From the NCBI GenBank assembly GCA_035480695.1, contig DATIHM010000061.1:1-28219 (forward strand): 28,219 nt of DNA, in the 5' to 3' direction. Every line of letters starts with the position of its first letter. The first letter of the stretch is position 1. Both the position numbers and the translations under genes were made by a program. This document shows positions 13,526-20,538 of this stretch, one piece after another. The notes under the pieces are model-generated. The model had not been told where the DNA came from. It saw only the letters and a program-made list of their open reading frames with translations, and did no database searches. The stretch comes from DATBED01 sp035480695. Its GTDB lineage: Bacteria; Patescibacteriota; Saccharimonadia; Saccharimonadales; UBA4665.

Positions 13526-14455
13526 TCAGTCTTTGATTTTCAGCACGACTTTGCCGCGCGGGTGGCCGGTTTTGAGGTATTCGAGGGCTTCGGCGGCCTG
13601 CTCGAGCGGGAAAACTTTGTCGATGTTGACCTTGATTTTTCCGGTATCGATAAGACGGGCGACCTTGGTCAGCCGCTCAGTCGACATTTCGCTTTGCATA
13701 GCAGTGTAGTTGATGCCTGCCGCTTTGACTCGCTCTTCGTCCGGGGGTACGAGCATCGACACGAATGTTCCGCCAGGTTTTAGCACTCCGTAGGATTTGC
13801 TGTTGGTCTCGCCGCCGACAGTGTCGAAGACGGCATCGTAATCTTTGACCAGCTGCGTGAAATCCTGCGACTGGTAATCAATGGCTTCGTCGGCTCCGAG
13901 TGACTTTACGAAATCAATGTCTTTGGCGCTGGCTGTCGCCGTTACGTGAGCGCCGATGTCATGGGCGATCTGCACGGCAAAGTTGCCGATTCCGCCGGCA
14001 CCGCCATGGATAAGGATTTTTTGGTCGGGCTGAAGATTAATCAGGTCGACTATGGCCTGATAGGCGCTGGCGCCTGCCAATGGTAAGGCTCCGGCCTGAA
14101 CGAAGTCGATATTCGTTGGTTTTGGAGCCAGACGCAGCGCCTTAGCGACTGTGAACTCCGCAAAGGAACCCTGGCCGCCAGCGGCGTTCGCCGAGCCGTA
14201 AACTTCCTGCCCGACTTCTAACCCGCTGACACCTTCGCCTAATTCAACGACAACGCCCGATAGGTCTCCGCCCAGAATCGCCGGCAGCTGAAGCTTCGGC
14301 ATAGCACCCTCGCGCATCTTGCCGTCGAACGGGTTCAGACCGGCGGCATGTACCTCGACCAAAACCTGGCCAGGCCCGGGCGTCGGCTTATCAACCCCGT
14401 CAACGGTTTTCATAACTTCCGGGCCGCCAAAGGCCGTGATTTGTGCAGCTTTCAT
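13526..14455 (-). CDS. Zinc-independent MDR oxidoreductase (quinone-oxidoreductase-like)
   Basis: 309 residues. The N-terminal GroES-like domain (~1-125) begins MKAAQITAFGGPEVM and includes AAGLNPFDGKMREG and PAILGGDLSGVVVELG; the Rossmann domain carries the NADPH motif LIHGGAGGIGNFAVQIA (~148-164). The Cys and His zinc ligands of alcohol dehydrogenases are absent, as in quinone oxidoreductases. It probably reduces quinones or reactive enones with NADPH in the cytoplasm; substrate unknown. ATG 14455 has an AGGGGGA ribosome-binding site. A 16-bp palindrome over the promoter suggests control by a small dimeric regulator such as an HxlR or MarR type; none is encoded next to it. Confidence 0.9.
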   Translation of the reverse strand: MKAAQITAFGGPEVMKTVDGVDKPTPGPGQVLVEVHAAGLNPFDGKMREGAMPKLQLPAILGGDLSGVVVELGEGVSGLEVGQEVYGSANAAGGQGSFAEFTVAKALRLAPKPTNIDFVQAGALPLAGASAYQAIVDLINLQPDQKILIHGGAGGIGNFAVQIAHDIGAHVTATASAKDIDFVKSLGADEAIDYQSQDFTQLVKDYDAVFDTVGGETNSKSYGVLKPGGTFVSMLVPPDEERVKAAGINYTAMQSEMSTERLTKVARLIDTGKIKVNIDKVFPLEQAAEALEYLKTGHPRGKVVLKIKD

Positions 14456-14467
14456 TAATCCCCCTGA

Positions 14468-14491
14468 CTTTACTTACTATACATAGTAAAG
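14468..14491 (-). promoter_or_regulatory. Operator-like palindrome at the MDR oxidoreductase promoter
   Basis: TTACTAT-AC-ATAGTAA (14474-14489) is a perfect inverted repeat with 7-bp arms. It overlaps a minus-strand TATAGT (14482-14477) 21 nt before the start codon. CTTTACT (14468-14474) and AGTAAAG (14485-14491) form a second, nested repeat. Confidence 0.55.
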
Positions 14492-14507
14492 TTTTGAATG
14501 AAACCGG

Positions 14508-14951
14508 TCAATGATGGCCGTGCAATACAGCGTGGCCTTTGCCGCGCATCAGCAGATACCGGTTGACCGGCACGGCTATGACGAAGGCGATGGCCAAAGC
14601 TAAAGCCAGGCTCCACCAGAACAAGAATGTGGAAGGGCCCGCCGCCAGCGCGCCGGGAATCAGCAAAATTATCAGGGTATCCACGATTTCCATCGTCACA
14701 ATCGACAGCGTGTCTGACGCCAAAGCCAGCCGAGTGGATTGTTTGACGCCCAGGCCGTTCCGGATAAGTGGCCGCATGGTGAAACCGTAGCCGAACAGGA
14801 ACGCCAAAGGGATGGTGAGCAGTTCCGTGGCCAAGTTGCTCCAGTTCAAGCCAGAGCCGATAACCGTGCCGATGATTTCGCCGGTTGCGCAGCCACTCAG
14901 GCAATGCAGCGTCGCCCTAACTGCCAATTTGGTGTGGCCCTCATTTGCCAT
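14508..14951 (-). CDS. DUF4396-domain membrane protein
   Basis: 147 residues, four membrane helices. Family-typical segments: HCLSGCATGEIIGTVIGSGL (~16-35) with the conserved His and Cys pair, LFGYGFTMRPL, LALASDTLSIVTMEIVDTLI and the end AVPVNRYLLMRGKGHAVLH. Function unknown. Conserved His, Cys, Met and Asp within or near helices would suit metal handling, and it is divergently paired with a P1B metal ATPase through a shared -10 region, which supports that idea (inference). ATG 14951 is 7 nt from its -10 box. Confidence 0.85.
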   Translation of the reverse strand: MANEGHTKLAVRATLHCLSGCATGEIIGTVIGSGLNWSNLATELLTIPLAFLFGYGFTMRPLIRNGLGVKQSTRLALASDTLSIVTMEIVDTLIILLIPGALAAGPSTFLFWWSLALALAIAFVIAVPVNRYLLMRGKGHAVLHGHH

Positions 14952-14958
14952 GGTTTCC

Positions 14959-14966
14959 AGTATAAT
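14959..14966. promoter_or_regulatory. Overlapping divergent -10 boxes (bidirectional promoter)
   Basis: AGTATAAT reads TATAAT on the plus strand (14961-14966, 8 nt before the ATPase ATG) and TATACT on the minus strand (14964-14959, 7 nt before the DUF4396 ATG). Both transcripts would be leaderless or nearly so and mutually exclusive at the polymerase level. Confidence 0.5.
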
Positions 14967-14974
14967 GGAATTGA

Positions 14975-16804
14975 ATGAAGCGACTGCTAGGGTTCGTCAG
15001 GCACTATTACCTATTTAGCGCCGCCTTGCTGGCGGTAATTATCGGGTTGGTTTTGGAGTTGACTGGCCAGCACACGGCCGCGTACTGGCTGCTGGGTATC
15101 GTGTCTATCGCTGAGGTTTTCCCGCTGGTGTGGGATATGTGGCAGGATGTGCGCAGCGGCCGTTACGGCATCGATATCTTGGCTGCCACGGCCATCGTGG
15201 CCTCTGTGCTTCTCGGCCAGTATTGGGCGGGTATCGTCGTGGTGCTTATGTTGACCGGTGGCGAAGGCCTGGAGGATTTTGCCGAGCACCGTGCCAAACG
15301 CGAGCTCGATACATTGCTGAAGCACGCCCCGCAAAAGGCCCATGTCATCCGCAAAGGCAAAGAATTGGAAGTGCCGGTCAGCGAGCTGAGGGTCGGTGAC
15401 AAAGTTATCATCAAGGCCGGTGAGCTGGTCCCGGTAGACGCCCTGATACTCGAGGGTGCGGCCAGCTTCGACGAGTCGTCGCTGACCGGCGAGAGCCTGC
15501 CCGAAGCCAAGCAGCCCGGCGACAAGCTGCTCAGCGGCTCGGTCAACCTTGACGGGCCTGTCACCGCCAAGGCAACCGCATCGGCCGAAGACAGCCAATA
15601 CCAGCAAATCATCAGGTTAGTCAAAAGCGCGGCGGCCGCCCAGGCTCCTTTCGTCCGGTTGGCCGACCGTTACAGCTTGCCCTTCACTTTCCTGGCCTAT
15701 GGAATCGCCATTGCAGTCTGGGTGTTGAGCGGCGAGGCCATCCGCTTCTTGGAAGTCATCGTCGTCGCCACGCCCTGCCCGCTGCTGCTGGCCGCGCCCA
15801 TTGCGCTCATCAGCGGCATGTCCAAAGCCAGCCGCTACGGCATTATCGTGAAGACCGGCTCGGCACTCGAAAAACTGGCCGAAGCCAAAACCATCGCTTT
15901 CGACAAGACCGGCACTTTAACGCACGGGCAATTATCGCTCGGCCAGGTCAAAGCCTTCGGCTCATACAATAAAGACGAGGTGCTGCGGCTGGCCGCCAGC
16001 CTTGAGCAGGGTTCAAATCATGTGGTGGCACGGGCGATCGTCGGCGCGGCCCGAATGCAAAACTTAAAACTGGCTAAGGTAAAGCATGTTCAGGAGGTGC
16101 CCGGTCGCGGGCTGAAAGCCATGCTGCAAGGCCGCGAAATCGTCGTCGGCCGCCTCAGCTACATAGAAGAGCTCGGCACCAAACTGCCGGCCAAATACAA
16201 GTTAGACAGCATCAAACAGACAGCCGTATACGTCGGGCTGGATGGGGAATTGGCTGGTGTCATCACTCTTAAAGACGAGCCCCGGCCGGAGGCCAAGCCT
16301 ACCCTAGAACGGTTGAAGCAGTTAGGCCTGCAGCACATCGTAATGGTCACGGGCGATAACCAAGAAACCGCCGAGCGGATTGCCGCCGAGTTAGGCATCA
16401 ATGAGGTCTATGCCGAAATGTTGCCGGCCGACAAAATCCACACCATCGAAAAGTTCAAGCATCGGCCGTTGGTTTTCGTCGGCGACGGTGTGAATGATGC
16501 GCCGGCACTTACAGCGGCCGATGTCGGCATCGCACTCGGCGCGCGTGGCTCCCCGGCTGCCAGCGAATCGGCTGACATGGTCATCATGCTCGATGATGTC
16601 AGCCGCGTCGCCACCGCCCGTGCCGTTGCCAAGCGCACCTTCAAAATCGCTAAACAAAGCATCCTGGCTGGAATCGCTATGAGCATCGCGCTGATGGCCG
16701 TCTTCGCCACCGGCAAGCTCTCGCCCCTCACAGGCGCCATCCTACAAGAAGTCGTCGACATCTTCGTTATTTTCAACGCCCTCAGGGCACACCTATCTAC
16801 CTAG
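14975..16804 (+). CDS. P1B-type heavy-metal-translocating ATPase
   Basis: 609 residues without an N-terminal metal-binding domain. Order of motifs: early membrane helices (~10-95), actuator TGES (171-174), the membrane metal site ATPCPLLLAAPIALISG with TPC at 266-268, phosphorylation site DKTGTLT with Asp310, MVTGDN, GDGVNDAPAL and a final helix pair. It exports or imports a transition metal at ATP cost; TPC instead of CPC or SPC does not identify the ion. The P1B-specific His-Pro dipeptide of the nucleotide domain is replaced: the equivalent stretch reads QGSNHVVARAIV. The start ATG 14975 lacks a Shine-Dalgarno. Divergent from DUF4396 with a shared promoter; 3' end overlaps the next gene by 8 bp. 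Confidence 0.9.
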   Translation: MKRLLGFVRHYYLFSAALLAVIIGLVLELTGQHTAAYWLLGIVSIAEVFPLVWDMWQDVRSGRYGIDILAATAIVASVLLGQYWAGIVVVLMLTGGEGLEDFAEHRAKRELDTLLKHAPQKAHVIRKGKELEVPVSELRVGDKVIIKAGELVPVDALILEGAASFDESSLTGESLPEAKQPGDKLLSGSVNLDGPVTAKATASAEDSQYQQIIRLVKSAAAAQAPFVRLADRYSLPFTFLAYGIAIAVWVLSGEAIRFLEVIVVATPCPLLLAAPIALISGMSKASRYGIIVKTGSALEKLAEAKTIAFDKTGTLTHGQLSLGQVKAFGSYNKDEVLRLAASLEQGSNHVVARAIVGAARMQNLKLAKVKHVQEVPGRGLKAMLQGREIVVGRLSYIEELGTKLPAKYKLDSIKQTAVYVGLDGELAGVITLKDEPRPEAKPTLERLKQLGLQHIVMVTGDNQETAERIAAELGINEVYAEMLPADKIHTIEKFKHRPLVFVGDGVNDAPALTAADVGIALGARGSPAASESADMVIMLDDVSRVATARAVAKRTFKIAKQSILAGIAMSIALMAVFATGKLSPLTGAILQEVVDIFVIFNALRAHLST

Positions 16805-17420
16805 ACAAAAACAGCGCCACGACCAGTGGCACGAACAAGTTGTCGAGCCCGTTGATGCTGACGTTTTCGAGCAGGCTGGCCAAAACCGATAAGCCGATTA
16901 TGAACTGCGTGGTCAGATGGTCGCCGCTGTACTTTTTGTAAACCGTGAGAATGATGACCGACGCCACGAAAAACGTCAGCGTGCCGACCATGCTCTTGGT
17001 ACGTTTCAAAATCGTGTAGGTATTGCTGCGCCCGAACCGCACACCCACAACCGCCGCCAGCCCGTCCGCAATGCTCATCTGCAGCAGCGACGCCATGTAG
17101 ATCCACTTATCGTGGGTGGCGAAAGCGACTGTTCCGACAGACAAGGCGAAGCAAAGCTCGCCCCACGTCAGGCGCTGCACGCTGTGGATGGCCGTGAAAA
17201 TGTTCAGCGCTTTCGAAATAAGCACTACGACTACGAACGCCAAACTCAGCCATTCCACCGTTCGCCAACTCAAGAAAAACGGCCAGAAAGCCACGAAACT
17301 ACCGACCGTCACGTGCACGAATTTTCGGCTGAACTCGCCATGCGTCCTACGCTTGCGCCACCAGATTTCATTGGCCACCAGTATTACGAAAACAGCAAGA
17401 AGGGACAGAAGGACGCGCAT
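16797..17420 (-). CDS. Phytol/dolichol-kinase-like (CDP-alcohol/phosphatidate cytidylyltransferase superfamily) membrane protein
   Basis: 207 residues with six to seven membrane helices. RKFVHVTVGSFVAFWPF (~32-48), ADGLAAVVGVRFGR (~118-131), a KRTKSMVGTLTFFVAS segment and ENVSINGLDNLFVPL near the end match the phytol kinase/dolichol kinase group, which use CTP to phosphorylate isoprenoid alcohols. A role in recycling undecaprenol or a related lipid carrier would fit a window with peptidoglycan and polymer genes, but the substrate is not determined. GGGAGG lies close (2-4 nt) to ATG 17420, and a TACAAT box ends 8 nt before it. Convergent with the ATPase. Confidence 0.75.
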   Translation of the reverse strand: MRVLLSLLAVFVILVANEIWWRKRRTHGEFSRKFVHVTVGSFVAFWPFFLSWRTVEWLSLAFVVVVLISKALNIFTAIHSVQRLTWGELCFALSVGTVAFATHDKWIYMASLLQMSIADGLAAVVGVRFGRSNTYTILKRTKSMVGTLTFFVASVIILTVYKKYSGDHLTTQFIIGLSVLASLLENVSINGLDNLFVPLVVALFLSR

Positions 17421-17428
17421 ATCCTCCC

Positions 17429-17446
17429 ATTGTACTCACTCGTGAG
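17429..17446 (-). promoter_or_regulatory. -10 box and inverted repeat upstream of the kinase-like gene
   Basis: Minus-strand TACAAT (17434-17429) adjoins an inverted repeat CTCAC-TC-GTGAG (17435-17446) in the spacer, a possible operator. No good -35. Confidence 0.35.
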
Positions 17447-17450
17447 ATTT

Positions 17451-17480
17451 ATGACAGCGCCAGATGCCGGAATTTATTAT
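17451..17480 (+). promoter_or_regulatory. Promoter of the 51-residue microprotein
   Basis: ATGACA (17451-17456), 18 bp, TATTAT (17475-17480); both are 5 of 6 to consensus. The leader of ~20 nt carries AAAGGAG. Confidence 0.55.
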
Positions 17481-17506
17481 GCTACTTACGGTAAAGGAGA
17501 ATTTTT

Positions 17507-17662
17507 ATGACATATATTGACGACGCCGCAGGGCGAATTGATGAAGAGCGCCAACGGTGGCAGCAGCAGAAAGCTCAGGAGCAAGCAAAGAAAGCGCAAG
17601 AGCAGAAGGCTCGCCAGCAAGCGGCCGAAAAGGCCAAGCGCCAAAACTCCACCCTCTGGTAA
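17507..17662 (+). CDS. Small charged helical protein (51 aa)
   Basis: ATG 17507 to TAA 17662. AAAGGAG lies 8 nt upstream and a promoter precedes it, so the start is well supported. After MTYIDDAAGRIDEER the sequence is almost entirely Gln, Lys, Ala, Glu and Arg (residues 16-46), predicting one long amphipathic helix or coiled coil, and it ends NSTLW. No membrane segment or known domain. Such proteins can bind nucleic acid or partner proteins through coiled coils; nothing here decides. It lies between the kinase-like gene and the convergent tRNA-Pro pair, 5 bp from the latter. Confidence 0.7.
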   Translation: MTYIDDAAGRIDEERQRWQQQKAQEQAKKAQEQKARQQAAEKAKRQNSTLW

Positions 17663-17667
17663 TAAGT

Positions 17668-17744
17668 TGGTCGGGGTGACTGGATTTGAACCAGCGACCT
17701 CAGCGTCCCGAACGCTGCGCGCTACCAAGCTGCGCCACACCCCG
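17668..17744 (-). tRNA. tRNA-Pro (anticodon CGG)
   Basis: 77 nt with encoded CCA (discriminator A). Acceptor CGGGGUG/CACCCCG; anticodon arm CAGCG-UUCGGGA-CGCUG gives CGG. It follows tRNA-Pro(UGG) in the same transcript, 18 bp apart. Confidence 0.96.
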
Positions 17745-17762
17745 AAATCTTACGAAAAATCA

Positions 17763-17839
17763 TGGTCGGGGTGAGAGGACTCGAACCTCCGGCCTCCGCG
17801 TCCCAAACGCGGCGCGCTAGCCAACTGCGCCACACCCCG
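17763..17839 (-). tRNA. tRNA-Pro (anticodon UGG)
   Basis: 77 nt with encoded CCA. Acceptor CGGGGUG/CACCCCG; anticodon arm CCGCG-UUUGGGA-CGCGG gives UGG. First tRNA of a two-proline-tRNA unit; acceptor and D arms are almost identical to the second, so the pair probably arose by duplication. Confidence 0.96.
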
Positions 17840-17856
17840 AGGTGTAACAGAGGTCA

Positions 17857-17862
17857 ATTATA
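17857..17862 (-). promoter_or_regulatory. -10 box of the tRNA-Pro pair
   Basis: Minus-strand consensus TATAAT (17862-17857), 17 bp before the 5' end of tRNA-Pro(UGG). No good -35. Confidence 0.5.
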
Positions 17863-17864
17863 CG

Positions 17865-17883
17865 GTAAAACCCCGGTTTTTAC
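17865..17883 (-). terminator. Possible terminator hairpin after the exonuclease gene
   Basis: GTAAAACC...GGTTTTTAC directly follows the exonuclease stop on the minus strand, with only two bases between the arms as written. No T run beyond the stem, so it is a weak candidate; it sits between exonuclease and tRNA-Pro. Confidence 0.25.
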
Positions 17884-18464
17884 TAGCCGTCAGCTCGATG
17901 GTTCTGCGCCAAGGCATCGAAAGCGACAAGGGCAGCGATTTTGGCATCATGAAGAGGGTGATGGCGCTTGAAGTCATTATCCTCGATTATGCGATTTATG
18001 AGCTGGCTTTTGCTGGAAGTGTCCTGCCCTGTGCCAAGCAACAGCGAGGTTAAATCAAGTATCGGGAAGGGGTGTTGCCAGTAGCGCTCGGCCAAGTTTT
18101 CCTCTTGGCACTTCAGCAGGAATCGGTACTCAACTGGGTAACCATTGCTGACCAAGACATAGTCGGCCTGCTGCTCTGCTTCGAGGTACCATTCCCAAAA
18201 AGCCTCGCGCAGTTCATGGGATGAGCCGAAGTTTGTTGGAATGTCGGTTATCGCAGGCAGCACGTTGGCGTCGACCCACTCGTCAATTTTTCCTTCGGTC
18301 GGGCAGCGGCCGCTGAACTCGGAGTAGGTCTTATTATCGGCGCCGATAACAACAGCCCCGACCGCAAAAGCGTCACCGTGCAGCCCATTGGTCTCGACGT
18401 CAAAACTCAAAAGCTTGGTTGCTGGACCGATTGGCGGCAGTTTCGCCTGCTTCGATGTGCCCAC
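17883..18464 (-). CDS. DEDDh-type 3'-5' exonuclease-like protein
   Basis: 193 residues of the RNase T/DnaQ fold. Exo I is SFDVETNGL (Asp22, Glu24); Exo III is HHPLHDAK, an Hx4D pattern with His168 and Asp173. In the Exo II position the sequence reads SNGYPVEYRFL, where the expected Asp of the AFDLRFL-type motif is Glu112, a conservative but notable change. Acts on single-stranded DNA or RNA ends; substrate unknown. The GTG start at 18464 lies 2 bp after the rny stop, so it is co-transcribed with the endoribonuclease gene, which points to RNA processing (inference). Confidence 0.75.
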   Translation of the reverse strand: MGTSKQAKLPPIGPATKLLSFDVETNGLHGDAFAVGAVVIGADNKTYSEFSGRCPTEGKIDEWVDANVLPAITDIPTNFGSSHELREAFWEWYLEAEQQADYVLVSNGYPVEYRFLLKCQEENLAERYWQHPFPILDLTSLLLGTGQDTSSKSQLINRIIEDNDFKRHHPLHDAKIAALVAFDALAQNHRADG

Positions 18465-18466
18465 GG

Positions 18467-19975
18467 CTACTTCGCGAATTCTACGGCGCGGGTTTCGCGG
18501 ATGACATTCACCTTGATGGTGCCGGGATATTGCATGGTGGACTCGATTTTGGTGGCGATGTCGCGGGCCAGTTTGATGGCGCTCAGGTCGTCAATCGATT
18601 CCGGCTTAACGAACACGCGCACCTCGCGGCCGGCGCTGATGGCGTACGATTTGTCGATGCCTGGGAAACTGTTGGCGACGTTCTCGAGGTCTTTCATGCG
18701 CTCGGCGAAGTTCTCGGCCGAGATGTTGCGGGCGCCAGGGCGGGACGCGCTGATGGCATCAACCGTCCGGATGATGAGCGCTTCCACGCTGGTGGCTTCA
18801 ACGTCGTCGTGGTGCTGCTCGGCTGCCAAAGCGACTTCTTCGGGCGCGCCATACTTGCGCAGGATTTCGCCGCTGATGTGGTGGTGCTTGCCCTCCATCT
18901 TGTGCGTCAGCGCCTTGCCGAGGTCGTGGACCAGGGCCGCGTATTTCGCGGTCTTAACGTCGGCGCCGACTTCTTCGGCAATCACGCCGGCCAGGTGCGC
19001 CATTTCGGTGGAGTGCTTGAGCACGTTCTGGCCGTAGCTTGTGCGGTATTTCAGCTCACCGAGCAGCTGCAGGATTTCTTTGGGGATTCCTATTACACCG
19101 ACTTCACGGGCAGCGTCTTCGCCGGCACGGATGACATCTTTCTCGACATTTTTCTGCGCTTTTTCGACGACTTCCTCGATGCGGCCCGGATGGATACGGC
19201 CATCTTTCATCAGCATTTCGAGCGCCTGGCGGGCGACCTCGCGGCGAACCGGATCAAAGCTGCTGAGCACGATATAGCCCGGCGTGTCATCGACCATGAT
19301 GTCGACGCCGGTGGCGCGCTGTAGAGCCTGGATGTTGCGCCCTTCCTTACCGATGATGCGGCCTTTCATCTCGTCGTCCTCGAGCTTGAGACTCGTTACC
19401 GTGCGCTCGGCCGTCACTTCGCTGGCCATGCGTTCCATGGCCGTGGTGATGATCAGCGCGGCTTGTTCCTCTGCGTTTTCGCGGGCTTCATTCTGCAGTT
19501 TGTTCACAAGGCCAAGCAGGTCGTTCTTGACATCGCGTTCGGTCATCTGCATGAGCTTATCGGCCGCATCCTGTTTGCTCAGCTTGGCGATTTTTTCAAG
19601 CTTATCCTGTTGTTTAGTGCGGATGTCGCGGATTTCGTTCTTGAGCTGTTCGACTTCATCTTCGCTTTTGCGCAGCGCTTCGGCGCGCTTGTCGAGCTCG
19701 TCGAGCTTACTATCAAGGGACTCTTCGCGCTTGACCAGTCGCTGTTCCAAGTCCTTGATCTCTTTGCGACGAGTCTGCTCTTCTTTACGCGTTTCGTCGA
19801 CGGCCTTGTTGGCCTCCTCGCGGGCCTGCTCGACCAGCTTTTCGGCTTCTTTCTTGGCCTTGGCTAATTCCTTCTGAGCCTTTTCTTCGGCAGCGCCCTG
19901 GCGTTGTTTGGTAACGACGACATTGGCGCCAAAACCAGCAATAAGCCCTGCAAATGCAAGCAGTACTGCTAACAT
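18467..19975 (-). CDS. rny: Ribonuclease Y
   Basis: 502 residues from ATG 19975, chosen because AGGGAGG lies just upstream and the start directly precedes the membrane anchor (MLAVLLAFAGLIAGFGANVV); a codon at 20020 would add an unlikely prefix. Order: N-terminal membrane helix, a long charged coiled coil (~25-180), KH domain with GRIIGKEGRNIQALQ, HD domain with LVHDLGKALTHKMEGKHH (the metal-binding HD), and the family-typical C-terminal domain. It is the membrane-tethered endoribonuclease that starts mRNA decay in many Gram-positive-type bacteria. A ~135 nt leader and strong promoter precede it. Confidence 0.96.
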   Translation of the reverse strand: MLAVLLAFAGLIAGFGANVVVTKQRQGAAEEKAQKELAKAKKEAEKLVEQAREEANKAVDETRKEEQTRRKEIKDLEQRLVKREESLDSKLDELDKRAEALRKSEDEVEQLKNEIRDIRTKQQDKLEKIAKLSKQDAADKLMQMTERDVKNDLLGLVNKLQNEARENAEEQAALIITTAMERMASEVTAERTVTSLKLEDDEMKGRIIGKEGRNIQALQRATGVDIMVDDTPGYIVLSSFDPVRREVARQALEMLMKDGRIHPGRIEEVVEKAQKNVEKDVIRAGEDAAREVGVIGIPKEILQLLGELKYRTSYGQNVLKHSTEMAHLAGVIAEEVGADVKTAKYAALVHDLGKALTHKMEGKHHHISGEILRKYGAPEEVALAAEQHHDDVEATSVEALIIRTVDAISASRPGARNISAENFAERMKDLENVANSFPGIDKSYAISAGREVRVFVKPESIDDLSAIKLARDIATKIESTMQYPGTIKVNVIRETRAVEFAK

Positions 19976-20111
19976 ACTTCCTCCCTGTCTACAGATAGCC
20001 GGAGCGGCAATCGCTATCACTTCACTAGCCGGCTCGTGCTATCTGAAAATCGAATTAAATTTAGAGTTCCATAAGGATTGAGGTCTCGAAAGACTGACAA
20101 TTCCTGCTTTA
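19976..20111 (-). promoter_or_regulatory. 5' leader of rny
   Basis: Untranslated region of about 135 nt between the predicted promoter and the rny ribosome-binding site. AGATAG-cacga-GCCGG near its middle can pair with CCGGCTATCT close to the ribosome-binding site, forming a long interrupted hairpin. It could be a target for autoregulation by RNase Y; no known riboswitch is recognised. Confidence 0.35.
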
Positions 20112-20141
20112 AATATACGATGCGCCGGCTGAACCGGTCAA
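20112..20141 (-). promoter_or_regulatory. rny promoter
   Basis: Minus strand: TTGACC (20141-20136), 18 bp, TATATT (20117-20112), both 5 of 6 to consensus. The -35 overlaps the tsaB stop codon. Confidence 0.6.
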
Positions 20142-20530
20142 TGTTTTGGCTTCGTTATATGTGGCGGAGCGCCGTACTCTGGCAGGGCCAGCTTGTCATT
20201 ATCGCCTTTCGCCAGGCGAGAAACTGAGTCTTTAATCCAGTTTTCCCCGCCTTTTGTGACAATCGGAAGAACCATCCCCGCAGCCAAAGAGTTAGCGACG
20301 CTTAAACCGATGCGCAGGCCAGTGAAACTGCCTGGCCCTTTATAGACTGCTATGCCTTCGATGTCTTCCAAATCCTTCCCAGCTTCTTCCAGCAGCGTTT
20401 TGATTTTAAGATGAATCGTTTCAGCCAGCTCGCGGTGGGCAAGCCACGTTATGTACTTGAGTTCGTTTCGGTCTTTAAATAAACCAATCTCTGCTTCCGG
20501 CTTGTCAGTTCGTATAGTTAAAATTAACAT
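20138..20530 (-). CDS. tsaB: tRNA threonylcarbamoyladenosine biosynthesis protein TsaB (short form)
   Basis: 130 residues. The GPGSFTGLRIGLSVANSLAAG block (~67-87) and the opening MLILTIRTDKPEAEIGLF identify TsaB, partner of TsaD in making t6A37 of ANN-decoding tRNAs. The usual bacterial TsaB is ~220-240 residues; here only the N-terminal ASKHA lobe plus a short tail is present. The frame after the stop does not resemble the missing half, so this looks like a natural short form, not a nonsense mutation. It starts 8 nt after tsaE, with no Shine-Dalgarno, and is likely coupled to it. Confidence 0.85.
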   Translation of the reverse strand: MLILTIRTDKPEAEIGLFKDRNELKYITWLAHRELAETIHLKIKTLLEEAGKDLEDIEGIAVYKGPGSFTGLRIGLSVANSLAAGMVLPIVTKGGENWIKDSVSRLAKGDNDKLALPEYGAPPHITKPKH

Positions 20531-20538
20531 GTTAAGTT

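Noticed and set aside
18419..19324. Long plus-strand ORF opposite rny, and similar antisense ORFs over glyA (3970-4527) and murB (2577-3215)
   Set aside because: High-GC coding strands commonly leave open antisense frames; these have no ribosome-binding sites or recognisable domains and fully overlap conserved genes.
20524..20535. Palindrome TTAACATGTTAA centred on the tsaB start codon
   Set aside because: A 12-bp AT-rich palindrome between two co-transcribed genes has no promoter near it; probably chance.
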